Shown here: positions 23,667 through 35,320 of the stretch, piece by piece | Layout: every line of letters starts with the position of its first letter | How positions within the stretch are numbered: the first letter of the stretch is position 1 | NCBI RefSeq assembly: GCF_020921035.1 | Contig: NC_063150.1 | Location: 31,047,826-31,111,825 of the forward strand | Direction: 5' to 3' | Length of the DNA: 64,000 nt | Source of the DNA: Rhodamnia argentea | Taxonomy: Eukaryota; Streptophyta; Magnoliopsida; Myrtales; Myrtaceae | Position numbers and translations under genes: made by a program | Notes under the pieces: generated by a model | The model's database searches: none | Seen by the model: only the letters and a program-made list of their open reading frames with translations | Told to the model about the DNA's origin: nothing

Positions 23667-26600
23667 ATGACATCATTGGGTGCTTTCTGGGTGTCGCCTT
23701 ATTTGGTGTTCAATTCGGAATTTAGGCCTCGGCGTAGAGTGCAAGTGAGTACTTCTGTTGGTGGTGACTCAACAGTGTCATCATCTCCTGAGTTGGTTGT
23801 GTCGAATGGAGTTCCTCCTGTGGAGGAGAGAGAGAAAATTGGTCCGTTGACTGGAGGAAATGAATATGCAGTTTCGAAGATTGAGGTGGTGGAGAAGAAG
23901 GTGGAGAAAGAAGCAAAAAGTACCGCTGTTTTGGAAAGCTTGGAGATGTTGTGGGATGATGCGTATGGAACTAAGAATGTGAAGGATTATCTTGACTGCT
24001 CGAGGGATATGATTAGGCCTGATGGAGGTCCGCCCCGTTGGTTTTGCCCTGTTGAGTGTGGACAGCCTTTGAATAATTCTCCAGTTCTTTTGTTTTTGCC
24101 CGGTAATGCCTAGCTTCTCGCTTCAACGCGTGTAAAACTGGAAATTTTTCTGCAGGTGTGTACAGAGATGACTGGAATTGTGGTTTAGACAATTTGCTTA
24201 TAGCTTTTAAGAAGTGATTATATAGTACTCGTGCATCAACTGGTACCCATGTGCTATATTATGTAGGAGCCTGTTTTTTGTATATTAAGTAAAATAATAC
24301 TTGTATTCCCAAATTTTTAGTACATAAGTGCTGTTCCTGCAGGACTTGATGGCACTGGATTGGGCCTCATCTTGCACCATAAAGCACTGGGGAGGTGAGT
24401 TTGTATGCCCCATCATTTTGGGGCCATGAATTGCATTACAAGGGAAAGCAATGGCGCACGAGAAGCCATGATGACCCAGCATTTTAATGCAGAAACCTTA
24501 AAACTGCAGGGCTTTTGAAGTTCGATGCTTACATATCCCTGTTTTTGATCGGACTCCATTTGAAGGTATCTCCCTTTCAAAGCCTTTAATTGCTGTGCGT
24601 GATGATAACAAGTTTGGGCAGAGTGGAATGTTTTTGAGCTGTCGTAACATGGAAAGGGCAGAAATGCATTCATGTCATTCTACAATCCTCCCTTTTCACT
24701 CCATTTTGTCCCATATACACATAAATTATCATTATCTGTGGCTTCAAGCTATATTCAATACTCAACCCTGTGCCGTTCCTTCTCAAACTTGTGATGTTAT
24801 TAATGATGCACACTTCTCAATGTGGGTTTACAAGCCTTATAAATGGTGGAGACTTTCTTCTAAATACTCAGCAAATGTTACAAGAAATAAAATAGCATGC
24901 AACAATAACTGACAACTTGACAAAGGGCTTTTGTATTCTGTTGTATCTATACATGCTAGATTTGGTGACATTCGTTGCGAAAACTGTTAAAGCTGAGTAT
25001 GCCTCATCTCCACATAAGCCCATTTACCTTGTTGGGGATTCCTTTGGAGGATGCCTGGCACTTGCTGTGGCTGCTCATAATTCTACCATCGACCTGGTAG
25101 TCATATTAGTGAATCCAGGTGAGTTTTCAGATTGCCAAGCAAGTCATGAATTGAGTATATTCTTCTGGATGACATGTCTTCTTTGAGACTCTGAGGAAGT
25201 CCGTTGTTTTCTCCGCCATGTTAGCTACGTCATTTGGCCGTTCACAGCTGCAGCCACTGTTACCTTTATTGGAAGCTATGCCCGACGGACTCCATTTCAC
25301 AGTCCCCTATCTTCTAAGCTTTGTGATGGGTATGATATGCTCCTTTTGATTCCCTATTAAAATGCTCTCAGAGTTGTCCATAAGATTTGATTGTTCTTTC
25401 TAAGTCAGGTGACCCAGTGAAGATGGCAGCGGTCGATATTGATAATACCCTCCCACCAAGAGTGGCACTCGAACAATTGTCTGTCAACCTCACTTCTTTG
25501 CTGCCTCGCCTCTCAGTAAGAAGCATTTTCTCTGATGGGGATTTGCTCATTCTCTTTCTTCGTTTATCTTTATTCTCAAAATTTTACAATAGATGTATAG
25601 CAGGCTGTCTACTAGGCTTATATTCTGAACATATTCTTGGTTCTTGTCCTTTGTTGGGCTCTTTCTTGATTAACTTGAGACCCAATAATCAATTCCTGGT
25701 TTCAGGGTTTGGCTGATATAATACCCAAGGAAACTCTTCTTTGGAAACTGAAGTTGCTTAAATCAGCTGCCTCATATACTTATTCTCGTCTTCATGCCGT
25801 CAATGCCGAAGTGCTTCTCCTTGCCAGGTTTTCGCTCCTCCAACTTTGTCAAGATAATGACATGAATATCAGATTGTGTAGCAAATTACTTTAGACTAGG
25901 TTTCCACTTTATTTTGTAGCTGCTATATCTATGCAATTATTGCCAATTTCTTCTTTTAACTACTCTTTATGAGTCCTATAGAAGGGATTTTGATGATATT
26001 GTCATTCTGACTTTTGTTCAACAGCTGGAAAAGATAAGCTGCCTAATTCTCAGCTTATAGATATGAATACACACAGCCTTGTACATTACTTCTAGTTTAT
26101 ATAAGCAGGCAAATGTCCTTTGGCAATATGTAGTGGCAAAGGCATTAGTTTGGCTTGATATTGCTTCATAGTATGGGTAATAGCCATTTCCTGTTTCTGT
26201 GTATGAATAGTTTTGAGCTTCTATCAGCACATTAGTATATTTTTCCATGCATGAGCATCGCAACATGCGTTTTTTAACACTAGCATGCACATAATTACAG
26301 ATACATGCATCATGCATGCATGCACATGAGTATGTGATTATGAATGGGCAGTTCTTTTTCCACTGGAGAGACAACAGCGGATCAGATTCAAGCATAGTTA
26401 CAAAATGTCTCATTTTCTCAAATGTTTCTATTGATGCAGTGGCAAGGATAACATGCTTCCTAGTCGAGATGAAGCCCAAAGGCTTTCGAACTCCTTGAAG
26501 AACTGCAGAGTTCGTTACTTCAAAGACAATGGACATACACTTCTACTGGTAGGTGAAACTTATGTTATTTGAATGTTGTAAAGCTGGAGGAGTCACTTGT

Positions 26601-29600
26601 TTTGAGAGACATTAAAGAGCTTTTTGTGAAGATGGCTCATTATTAAAATATCGTGTGGCTCTTATATTGAATTACCCTTATGATAGGCTTTGACAATTCT
26701 TGGATAGTAAAAATTTACACTACAGTTTGTTTGCTGAGATGGAAATCGCATGTTAATCAAGTTAAGTATGTGTATTGCGCATCAGACCCTCTTATTTAAT
26801 CAAGTAATCTCGAGTTTGGCATATCACGGGATGAACTTAGTGTAATAAAATCACTTACTATTTCTAGTGCTGCTCAAGATATTTTGAGACTTTGAATCAT
26901 CACATGAACCAATTTGACTGCGGCATTTACAAGTCCAAAGGCGTGCAGTGTGACCACCTTTTATCGGTCTACTTAACAAATAGAATGGGAAAGCAGAACA
27001 TTATTGTGTAATTCTAGTGGCTGATGGCAGATTTTCAGCTTATCTTCTTTGGAGATTTGGAATGGAGGAAAATTAAGTCTCCTGTTGATTTTATGCAAAA
27101 TATAAACGCGATCTTGAAATTTTATGAAATCTACTATCTCTCTCGCGGGGTTATCTATTTATTTGGGTGAGGCAGTGCTTTCTTTTAATACATTTCATGA
27201 TGAAACTGCATGGTTCTTCAAAATGTCACTTTCCCTGAAACTTATTATTGAGTTTTAGGAGATTTTATCTATAAAAGACTGCTTTATTTGTCTATATTGT
27301 GCTGCCAGTTATTTGAACAGTAACTAGACTGAGATTGCAGGAAGGTGGTATTAATTTGCTGACCGTCATCAAAGGTACCCACACATACCGTCGAACAAGG
27401 AGGCATGATTACATCTTGGATTTTTTGCCTCCTAGTATGTCAGAATACAAAGTAGCATCGAATCAAGTTATCGGGTAATTCTGCAAACAAATGCTTCTGC
27501 ATGTCTATTTTTGCTCTTGCCTGATTGGAATAGAACGAGTTGTTTCTAGATTGTCCTCAACCAGATTCTTGTTAAGCTAGCCGTGACGGCTTAATATTTC
27601 TCTTCTTTCTGAATTTAAGCTGATATTTTCCTATGTCTTCTAAGTCTGTTTATGAGATCTAAAATATTCGGCAAAATTTGAAACTAGATAATTGGGTTGT
27701 CGTGTTTTTCATATCTGATTATTTGCTTCTTCACTTTCTATTTAGCTAGATCTCTTTCAATATTGATCCGCAGCATTAGTGCATGATTTTTTCACCAGCC
27801 GCTGCCTGAAATCTCAGGGTGAACCCATTCTCGTCCTGTGATTTGCAAAAAGAAACACCAGTCATTTGATACCTAAAATTCTTAATTTGAATGTCATTTG
27901 TTAATGGAAAGATGTGATCTATTATTACCTATTCTAATGCTGTCAGTGGCCTCGTCAAGCCCAGTACATGGGTCATACCTTTCCACAAATGCTCATTTTA
28001 CATGCTGATCCCTTAATTGCAACCAGTCAATGTTATTCTGATGCTGTGGTCAGATAAATGCAGCCTATTGCGCAATGGAACTAGTCCAGTACTATTCTTA
28101 ATCTGAATGTCATTTGTTAGTGGAAAGATGTGATCTATTATTACATATTCTAATGCTATCAGTGGCCTCGTTGAGCCCAGCACATGGGTCATACCTTTCC
28201 ACAAACGCTCATTTTACATGCTGATCCATTAATTGCAACCAGTCAATGTTAGTCTGATGCTGTGGTCTGATAAGTGCAGCCTATTGCGCAATGCATCTAG
28301 TCCAGTACTATTCTCAACTTTAGAAGATGGGAAGCTAGTGAGAGGTCTTTCAGGGGTTCCTTCTGAAGGACCGGTGTTGTTGATCGGTTATCACACGTTG
28401 ATGGGACTTGAGCAGTTTTCACTTGTTGAAGAATTCTTGAGAGAGAAGAACATTATTGTGCGTGGGCTAGCTCATCAGGTGTTGTTCTCTGGCAAAACGG
28501 AAAATCCATCATCTCAATTTGGTCTAATGGATTGGCTAAAAGTGTTTGGAGCAATTCCTGTAACGGGAAGGAACCTCTTCAAATTGTTTTCAACCAAATC
28601 TCATGTTCTACTTTATCCTGGTGGTGTGCGTGAGGCTTTCCATAATAAGGTGTGTATGTACCTTACTTTGACTTCAATTAGTTCTCTTGTGCAGTGTTAC
28701 TACGGTATGTGATATTGTTTTCACCCAATTGGTCTTATTAATAATGTAATCATCAAAGAAATCTTGTGAAAGATAATTCTTCAAATAGAATTTTCTTGTG
28801 TCAAGGCTATAAAGTAAGAAGGATCTTCCGCAACATAAGTTTTATGACTGATGATTGAAACCTACATTGAGAAGGAGATTTCAAAATGGCCGCTGGGAAG
28901 TGGTTGTGGTAGCAATGTCAGATACCGTGGCCAATTAGCTCAGATGGTGGTGGTAGTGGTGGCAACTGCTGGTGGTGGCGGCAGAGAGGGGTGGATAAGA
29001 AGCTAAGTGAGTCTTAAGTACTAATTGTAGTTAAATGTGCATTTTCTGTCAAGGGCGTATTACACCAGATGAGAAGGACAGTTTCCTTTCAGAGAGACAA
29101 ATTTTACTTGGTCATTGGATAAAGTATTTAGGATCGTGAGTAGTTTGGTCTTGCCATTGCCTCTTAGAATGCTCCTTCCCAGACGATTCAAATATACTGA
29201 TTAAAGAGTTACTTGTAATCACTACTAAGCTTTTGCCTATACAACTTTTCAATAAAATTACGCCTTGTAAAATTCTCCTCAGCACTATCATGTTCCATCT
29301 GTAGGGTGAAGAATACAAGTTATTCTGGCCAGACCAACCAGAATTTGTGAGAATGGCTGCACGCTTTGGCGCCACAATAGTGCCATTTGGAACCGTGGGA
29401 GAGGATGATATCATGGAAGTAAGCTCTCGCTTTTTCTGCATGGAAGTTTGTATTTAGCATGAGCACCTGCAAAGATTGGGAAGTCAAAACTTGCCTTTTG
29501 GCCTTTTAGTTCTACTTCTGGTGGTTTGTCACTATTGCACAAACCGCTCACCCCACTCTACTCCTGCTTTACACCTTCATCAGAGTTCGAGTTTAATCTT

Positions 29601-30346
29601 TCAACTATTATCAGCTAATTCGGTTACTACTTCACATGGTCGCATAAATTTGGCAGAATCAAATACAGTTTTGATTAATTTTTTCTTGCGGACTATTGCA
29701 TTGACATAGTGCTGTCTATCACTTTCAAATTGAACGAGTCATAAAGTAAGTCTAAAAATGAAATGAGCCTCCCTGTTTATATGATGTACTTCAGCATTCC
29801 ATATTGACAATGATGTGACTATTACTTTGAATGGGCAGTTGGTACTTGATCACAATGATCTGATGAAGATTCCATTTGTCAATGACTACATCAGAGAATC
29901 TAGTGCTGTACGAGTGAGGTAGCTCCCTATCCATGACCTTCAAAAGATAGGTGAAAGTTTTTTATGGATGATGCTTGAATCATAAAATCGCTCAGCATAC
30001 TGTGAAATTTTTTGAGATTGCCATGAACTCTATCCTGTTTGTTAGGGAGGGTATAAACGGAGAGGTCGCAAATGAAGCACTTTCTATTCCAGTGATTTCG
30101 CCGAAGATACCTGGTCGCTTGTACTATCTATTTGGGAAGCCAATAGAGACAAGGGGGAGATATGAATCACTGAAGGACGGAGAAAACGCAAACGAGTTGT
30201 ACTTGCAGGTAAAATCCGAAGTCGAAAGCTGCATCGCCTATTTGCTCAAGAAGCGACAGGAGGACCCATATCGAAGTTTGTTTGAAAGAACCGTACACAG
30301 AGCGTTACATTCTCCTCTACATGAAATTCCGGCATTTGAGCCCTGA
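23667..30346 (+). CDS. Phytyl ester synthase-like protein, chloroplastic, copy 3 (714 aa)
   Basis: Same enzyme family and architecture as copy 2. Exons: 23667-24102, 24343-24394, 24510-24565, 24960-25118, 25225-25329, 25409-25515, 25706-25827, 26440-26548, 27341-27474, 28280-28649, 29305-29418, 29839-29918, 30046-30346. Eleven of the 13 have exactly the copy 2 length; exon 1 is 9 nt longer and exon 12 is 6 nt shorter. The sum is 2145 nt and the frame is open throughout. GDSFGG, SGKDNMLPS, KDNGH, GYHTLMGLE and YPGGVREA are present. The Gly at the exon 3/4 junction is Asp here, and the conserved Ala after PGG is Val. Intron 9 carries a 216-bp tandem duplication that includes a second, decoy exon-10 acceptor. 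It is probably functional if the correct acceptor is used. Confidence 0.92.
27881..28312 (+). repeat. 216-bp tandem duplication spanning the intron 9 / exon 10 border of PES copy 3
   Basis: Unit 1 (27881-28096) and unit 2 (28097-28312) are near-identical with an exact 216-bp offset. Each contains the intron end, the CAG acceptor and the first about 33 bases of exon 10. Using the upstream acceptor (exon start 28064) would read 13 residues and hit TGA at 28104-28106. The downstream acceptor (exon start 28280) restores the frame seen in copy 2. Copies 1 and 2 lack the duplication. Confidence 0.9.
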
Positions 30347-31853
30347 TAAGGGATGGTGGTTGTCCAAATAGTTTTGGCCTTATGTATTATATTTAGAGTG
30401 AATGGCCTTTGGAAAATGCAATTTCTTCTTTTGTGGAAACTTAGATAGATAGCACTCTTTGGAGTAACCTGAAGAAGACAACCCATATATCCTTAAAGCA
30501 ACAAGTGAGAAAAATCTGAAAGCATTTTCGTCGGTGGGAATCGTATTCCTTGAAATCATGGAATTAGAATTTTTGAACTTTTCTCACATCTGGATAAGGA
30601 TTCCTTTATCGTGCAAAGAAATGTGGGTTGGGTATATTTGCATCTCTGAAGCCAAGCATCTGCTTAAGCAATCTTATTCTTACAGATTTCTTTCTGAGTC
30701 ATTCAACTTTGTGCTACTTTCTATATTCAAGTCATTTTGAAAATTCTTCATTAGGTTCTGTACATTGTCACAGTTAATTGTTAAAATTATCCATCAGCCG
30801 AAGCAGCAAGTCTTGGGGCAAAACAAACGGAGCTTTTACATAAGCTTTCCCTGTGGAACGTTTCATGGATGGATGACCAAGACTTCTTCTGAAAATCCGA
30901 TTTTTTTTCAGAAAAATTCCTATGCAGACTTGTTGATGATAATCTTCTGATCTTCATGTATTCCACCAAAGAAATTTCAGTTCATTTGGCAGAAATTTCA
31001 GGTCCAGAGTTATCCTCTCTGATAGGCATAGGCATTAAAGCTAAAGTTTCATCTGCTTTAGCATCCATTCTTCCGTTCCTTGGGGTCGGATGATTGTTAA
31101 AAACATGTCTAGAGTTAGAGCACGAAAATGAAACTTTTCCTTAATTTGAGCAGAATCCCAGTTTGAGTGGATTTCCTAATTTTGGGGCTGCTTATTATGA
31201 ATCAATTTCTTTTCTATATAAGAAACGAGTCTTCTTCGTGAAGAGCATCCACGAGGTTGGTCCTTTGTGAATTATACTTTGAAGTAATTTGAGGGTGTTG
31301 AAGTAAGTTTCGTTAATTATTTCACGATATGAGAGATTACTTGGTGAGAAATTGTAAGGGTTAAATATTGTGCGAGTTATTCAGTGTAACAGGGGCCAAG
31401 AAACATTGAGAGTATTTGAGTGTCTAGTTTATTTTTTTTTTTTTTTTATTTTATTGTCCGATCGCTTATTTCCGTAACAGTATGATCAGCACTCACGGTT
31501 GAGGACAGTATTAGGATTAATAAAAAGTGTGTCCCAACTTGTAGAAAGTGTGGATGGCTGAATCGTTCAAAGGTGAGTTGTCTATTTACATGTTCTTATC
31601 TGGTAGATTTGGCAAGACTATCTGGTCAAGGACTCCTATTTGCCTTCATAGAAAGTGTTTGATGACTGTCAAAAGCTGATGGACTTCACCTTTATAGATT
31701 TGCTCGAACAAGATTCCTCAATTATTTCGTCTTTTGGTGAAAATAATTCAAAGAACAGATGAGACAGAAGATTCGGAAAAGTAGCAAGTGACAAGATGCA
31801 TTTTTAACGAACAAACTTGAATGTTATGCTTCTGCTGAATGCTAGCTGAACTT
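30347..31853. other. Intergenic between PES copy 3 and the repeat-protein gene
   Basis: The first about 300 bp match the flanks of copies 1 and 2. The remainder has a poly-T run at about 31432-31448 and no recognisable gene. A TATATAAG-like sequence lies at 31215-31222. Confidence 0.5.
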
Positions 31854-31861
31854 CTATAAAA
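31854..31861 (+). promoter_or_regulatory. Candidate TATA box of the repeat-protein gene
   Basis: CTATAAAA lies 86-93 bases upstream of the ATG at 31947, a normal spacing for a leader of about 60 bases. Confidence 0.5.
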
Positions 31862-31946
31862 CGAAAGAACAACATCGCTTGTAAGTGAGAGAGCTTCAGT
31901 AGTTTTATCCTAAGTAGGAAATCGTCCAAGACTCTCTGTCTTACTT

Positions 31947-33167
31947 ATGGCGGGTTATGGTTATTACAGAAGCCAGAGCCCCTACGGAGGATTTGATCCG
32001 TGGAAAGCTGAATGGAGCTGCAACTCCGAGCAGCTTTGCCGTCCCGCCCTTGATGAATCTGAGGGAAGAAGAGTGATTGCTGGTGACCCTTTTCAAAGCC
32101 CAGGGACCTATGTCATGAAAGTCGAAACGACTGTTGAACGCGTCCATCCATCCATGTTCTCTGAATACTACAGACAATGCTCTCCCCCGAGGTACGAGCA
32201 CCGCCCGCGTTATGGAGGAGTCAATAACAGGCCGCACGGGCCTTTGATCCCGAGCAATGACCGGCCGCCTGTGGTCGAGGAGTTCTTCAACAATATCCAA
32301 AATGAAGTGAGCCAACGACCATCTGGGTTTGGTGCTCCACGGGCACCACACCAGCTCAGGATCCCCGTCTCCGCAGGTTCTTATGGCACTACCAATGCTG
32401 GGGATAGCGAACATGAGACTGAAAGGCGCAAGCTTATTGCCAATACCATTAAGGATGAAGACCGTAAAGCTGATAAAATTCTGAAACCACCGGTGACAAC
32501 AGAAGGTGGTAATTGGCCTAGGCCTGGTTATCCAGCAGGGTCCGTGCTACCGAGTCGCCCTATCTCATCTGAGAGAGAGCAAACCGTCCCACCGCCATCA
32601 ATGATCATGACTGGACATCGGGACAGGCGTGGTCCTTCTATGGAACTCAGCAAACCGATAAATGACATAGGCACGGCCATGGAGTACTTGAAGAAAGTTG
32701 CGGTTCCATCCTCTGTCAATACCATCAAGGACGAAGATCCCGATCACGGTTACTTAAAAGGTGATAAAATTCCGAAACCACCAGAAGGTGGTCCTGCAGC
32801 TAGGTCAGGCAATCCAACACGGTCCATGCTGCCAAATTATTATACCTCGTCGGAGAGAGGAGAGAGGACCGTTCAACCTCCGTCTAGGACCATAACAGGA
32901 GGTTGGGAGAGGCGAAGTCATGATGTGGGGCTTGAACCGATGAATGAAACAGGCAAGACAATGGAGTACTCAAAGGAAGCTGTGAAGCCTCCGCCAGTCA
33001 ACACGGTTCCCAAAAGAGATTCGAACCCTGAAACAATCGACAGCCAGGAAGCCAGAAGACGATATGAGAATCTCAACCCCGCACCAGAGCAGTATGCGAC
33101 AGGTTACGCCAGCACTATCGACAGTCGAGAGGCTGCAAGGAGGTACAACGGACGGTTTGTGGAATAG
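31947..33167 (+). CDS. Uncharacterised repeat-containing plant protein (406 aa, intronless)
   Basis: I do not recognise a named family. The protein is hydrophilic and rich in Pro, Arg, Ser and Glu, with no signal peptide or membrane segment, so it is probably soluble and largely disordered. The N-terminus is Tyr/Gly-rich (GYGYYRSQSPYGGFDPW, 3-19). Two consecutive diverged repeats of about 92-94 residues (166-257 and 258-351) each begin NTIKDED and contain KI-KPP, a PP-S segment and T-MEY-K; a third start (NTVPKRD) follows at 352. The C-terminus has two copies of TIDSxEAxRRY (363-373 and 390-400). ATG 31947 has a TATA-like box at suitable distance. Other units of the tandem array lost this gene: only its last codons remain at 4070-4126. 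Confidence 0.72.
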   Translation: MAGYGYYRSQSPYGGFDPWKAEWSCNSEQLCRPALDESEGRRVIAGDPFQSPGTYVMKVETTVERVHPSMFSEYYRQCSPPRYEHRPRYGGVNNRPHGPLIPSNDRPPVVEEFFNNIQNEVSQRPSGFGAPRAPHQLRIPVSAGSYGTTNAGDSEHETERRKLIANTIKDEDRKADKILKPPVTTEGGNWPRPGYPAGSVLPSRPISSEREQTVPPPSMIMTGHRDRRGPSMELSKPINDIGTAMEYLKKVAVPSSVNTIKDEDPDHGYLKGDKIPKPPEGGPAARSGNPTRSMLPNYYTSSERGERTVQPPSRTITGGWERRSHDVGLEPMNETGKTMEYSKEAVKPPPVNTVPKRDSNPETIDSQEARRRYENLNPAPEQYATGYASTIDSREAARRYNGRFVE

Positions 33168-33876
33168 CAAGATTTGGATTGATCAGCTCTCAGCCTTTAG
33201 CTAGTAACTAGCATATGTGTGCACTTGATAATGTGCTTACTCTATATCAACTCTGTTTCAATAAGCATTGTCGGAAGCAATGCTCCGACAAGTAGTTTGC
33301 ATAACTCTAGTTTGTAAGCAGAATATGTCGAACTGTGATAGCCAAGGCTGTTTTTGAGTTCTAGCAAAAAGCAATCAAGTTGGAACAATTAACTACAAAC
33401 TATTGATACGGCTGATCAGATGAACTTGAAACTCCATGGCATTCTTCCAAAAGGTATGCAAATAGCATTCTTAATGATGTGCAAGAAGTGAACAACATTG
33501 TGACCGATTGGCTTCATTTGGGAACAAGCTGTTGCAAGTTTGGAGATGTCAAAACTCTAGCCTCATAATTTGTGGCTCCTGTCTGAGATTTATCTCTTCA
33601 CATAAGGAATGACCATGTACAAATAAGTCCAAGATCCGTAACTCATCTTAAATGCCTTCCATCTCCACCAGCAAGCGACAAACTTACGGAAACAACTGAC
33701 CATATATGTGATAACAGAAATTCCAATTCAATACTAGTAACTTTTCTTCACAAGTACTTCAGAGTTTTGCAATTGTTGCAATAACCATCACCTTTTTTTT
33801 TTAATCCGAGCAATAACCACCACAACCTCATAGAAAATGGACATTCAATTGGGACAAGTGATATCCAAAAGTTGGA
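33168..33876. other. 3' flank of the repeat-protein gene
   Basis: No gene. Similar to 4127-4965 downstream of PES copy 1. The similarity stops at 33876, where a transposon begins. Confidence 0.65.
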
Positions 33877-35145
33877 CTCCGTTTGTTTTGTGGAAAATGT
33901 GATGTTCTTGGAAAATATTTTTCGGAAAATCATTTTGATGAAAAATGACAATATTTTTCAATGTTTTATTGAGACCTAAAAATGAATTGGAAATTGTTTT
34001 TCCATTGTTTTGTAAGGAAAATCTAATTTGATTTTTTTGTAAGGAAAATCTAATTTGATTTTTTGCATACTCGGTTGGCCGAAAATTGTCGATGTGGACG
34101 TTGGCTGTCCTATGTAGTACGACAAGCGCTAGCGTGGACTTTTTCTTATTTTTTAATAAAATTAAATACTTTATTAAATTTTAATAATTTTTATTTTTTC
34201 TTTTATTTTATTTTCTTTTTTCTTCTTCCTTCTTCCACCACCGTGATCGGCTGGCGAAAGCCGTAGCCGAGTTTGAGCCTCAAGCTTGCCCGGATCAAGC
34301 TCGAGCCTCAAGCTCGACGGCCTGCGTCCGTGGCTAATCGTCGCGACCGGCAGAGGAACAAGGAAAAGAGATAAAAGATAAAAGGAAAAAAGAAAAGAAA
34401 AAGAAAATAAAGAATCGACAAATTAATAAAATTAAAAAGTTTAAATTTTTTCATGAAAAATTTGTGCCTCAATGGATCCGAGCATGGGCAATGACGATCC
34501 CAGGCTCGACCTTGATATTAGTGGGCCTGGCATCTCGGGCATGGGTACCAATGTCTCGGGACCTACTTCGTTGGACCTTGGAGCGGCGGCTAGGGTCTTA
34601 GGTGCGGCCTAGATGGAACCGGGCTAGGGCGCGGGAGTCTCGGGCCCGGGTGCCAAGGACTCGGCCTAGCCGCCAAGTGTCAGAGAACAAGCGTTGGGAT
34701 TCCTGTGGCCAAGCACGTAGTTTTTGGTCGAAGCTCGAACAATGATTTGCTGAGTTTTCAAAGATAAAATCATTTTCCCGAACCCACCACGAGCATGGCG
34801 CGTTTGGTGAGCTTTGAGCTCTTTGGCCCTAAGGCGCAAGCTGGTCAAAGGTTCAAAACCCTCCCAACGCGTTTCTCGGACTTAAGTGGGGGGCCCTTGC
34901 TGGTGGGCTGCGGGGCTAGCCTCCCTCCAGGTATAGTCGCCGTCGGAAAAGGTCTTCGCCGCCCTTCGGGTGGTGGTGAGTTGACCCGATTACGACTAGC
35001 GGATCCTGGATTACCAAAAAAAAAAATCATTTTCCTGAGCTTAAGTTTTCATAGGAAAATATTTTTCATAGACTCATTTTCCTAACCGATCCAAGCACCG
35101 AAAAATGAGAAAAATAATTCTCGAAAAATGTTTTCCGTGAAACAA
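33877..35145. mobile_element. Inverted-repeat element with A/T-rich ends and a GC-rich interior
   Basis: The left end carries GTTTTGTGGAAAATGT (33887-33902) and the right end carries its approximate inverse, ATGTTTTCCGTGAAAC (35127-35142). Clusters of GGAAAA and TTTTCC occur on both sides. The interior has GC-rich blocks (34240-34345, 34480-34680, 34790-35010) in AT-rich DNA. It starts exactly where homology with the copy 1 flank ends, which supports an insertion. No transposase domain seen; open frames inside are composition artefacts. Confidence 0.55.
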
Positions 35146-35312
35146 CATGTAATCTTCCGGTTCATGTACCGATAATGTACTTTGTTTTCTCTGCTTCTAG
35201 AGTACATTAATTAGAGGGAAATCGAATACTTCTTTACATGTCTACAAGAGCTGTTGCACTGAGTTTCGTTCAACATGATTTATTATGAGCAACAATGACA
35301 AAATCAAGATAG
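35146..35312. other. Short spacer between two transposons
   Basis: Nothing recognisable. Confidence 0.4.
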
Positions 35313-35320
35313 CATAGGAT

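Noticed and set aside
28920..28960. AATTAGCTCAGATGG motif resembling a tRNA A box in PES intron 10 (also near 2300)
   Set aside because: No B box or cloverleaf follows. The sequence runs into GGTGGT simple repeats.
31941..32414. 157-aa minus-strand frame opposite the repeat-protein gene
   Set aside because: Shadow of the plus-strand gene, which has the start context, internal repeats and conserved C-terminal motifs.
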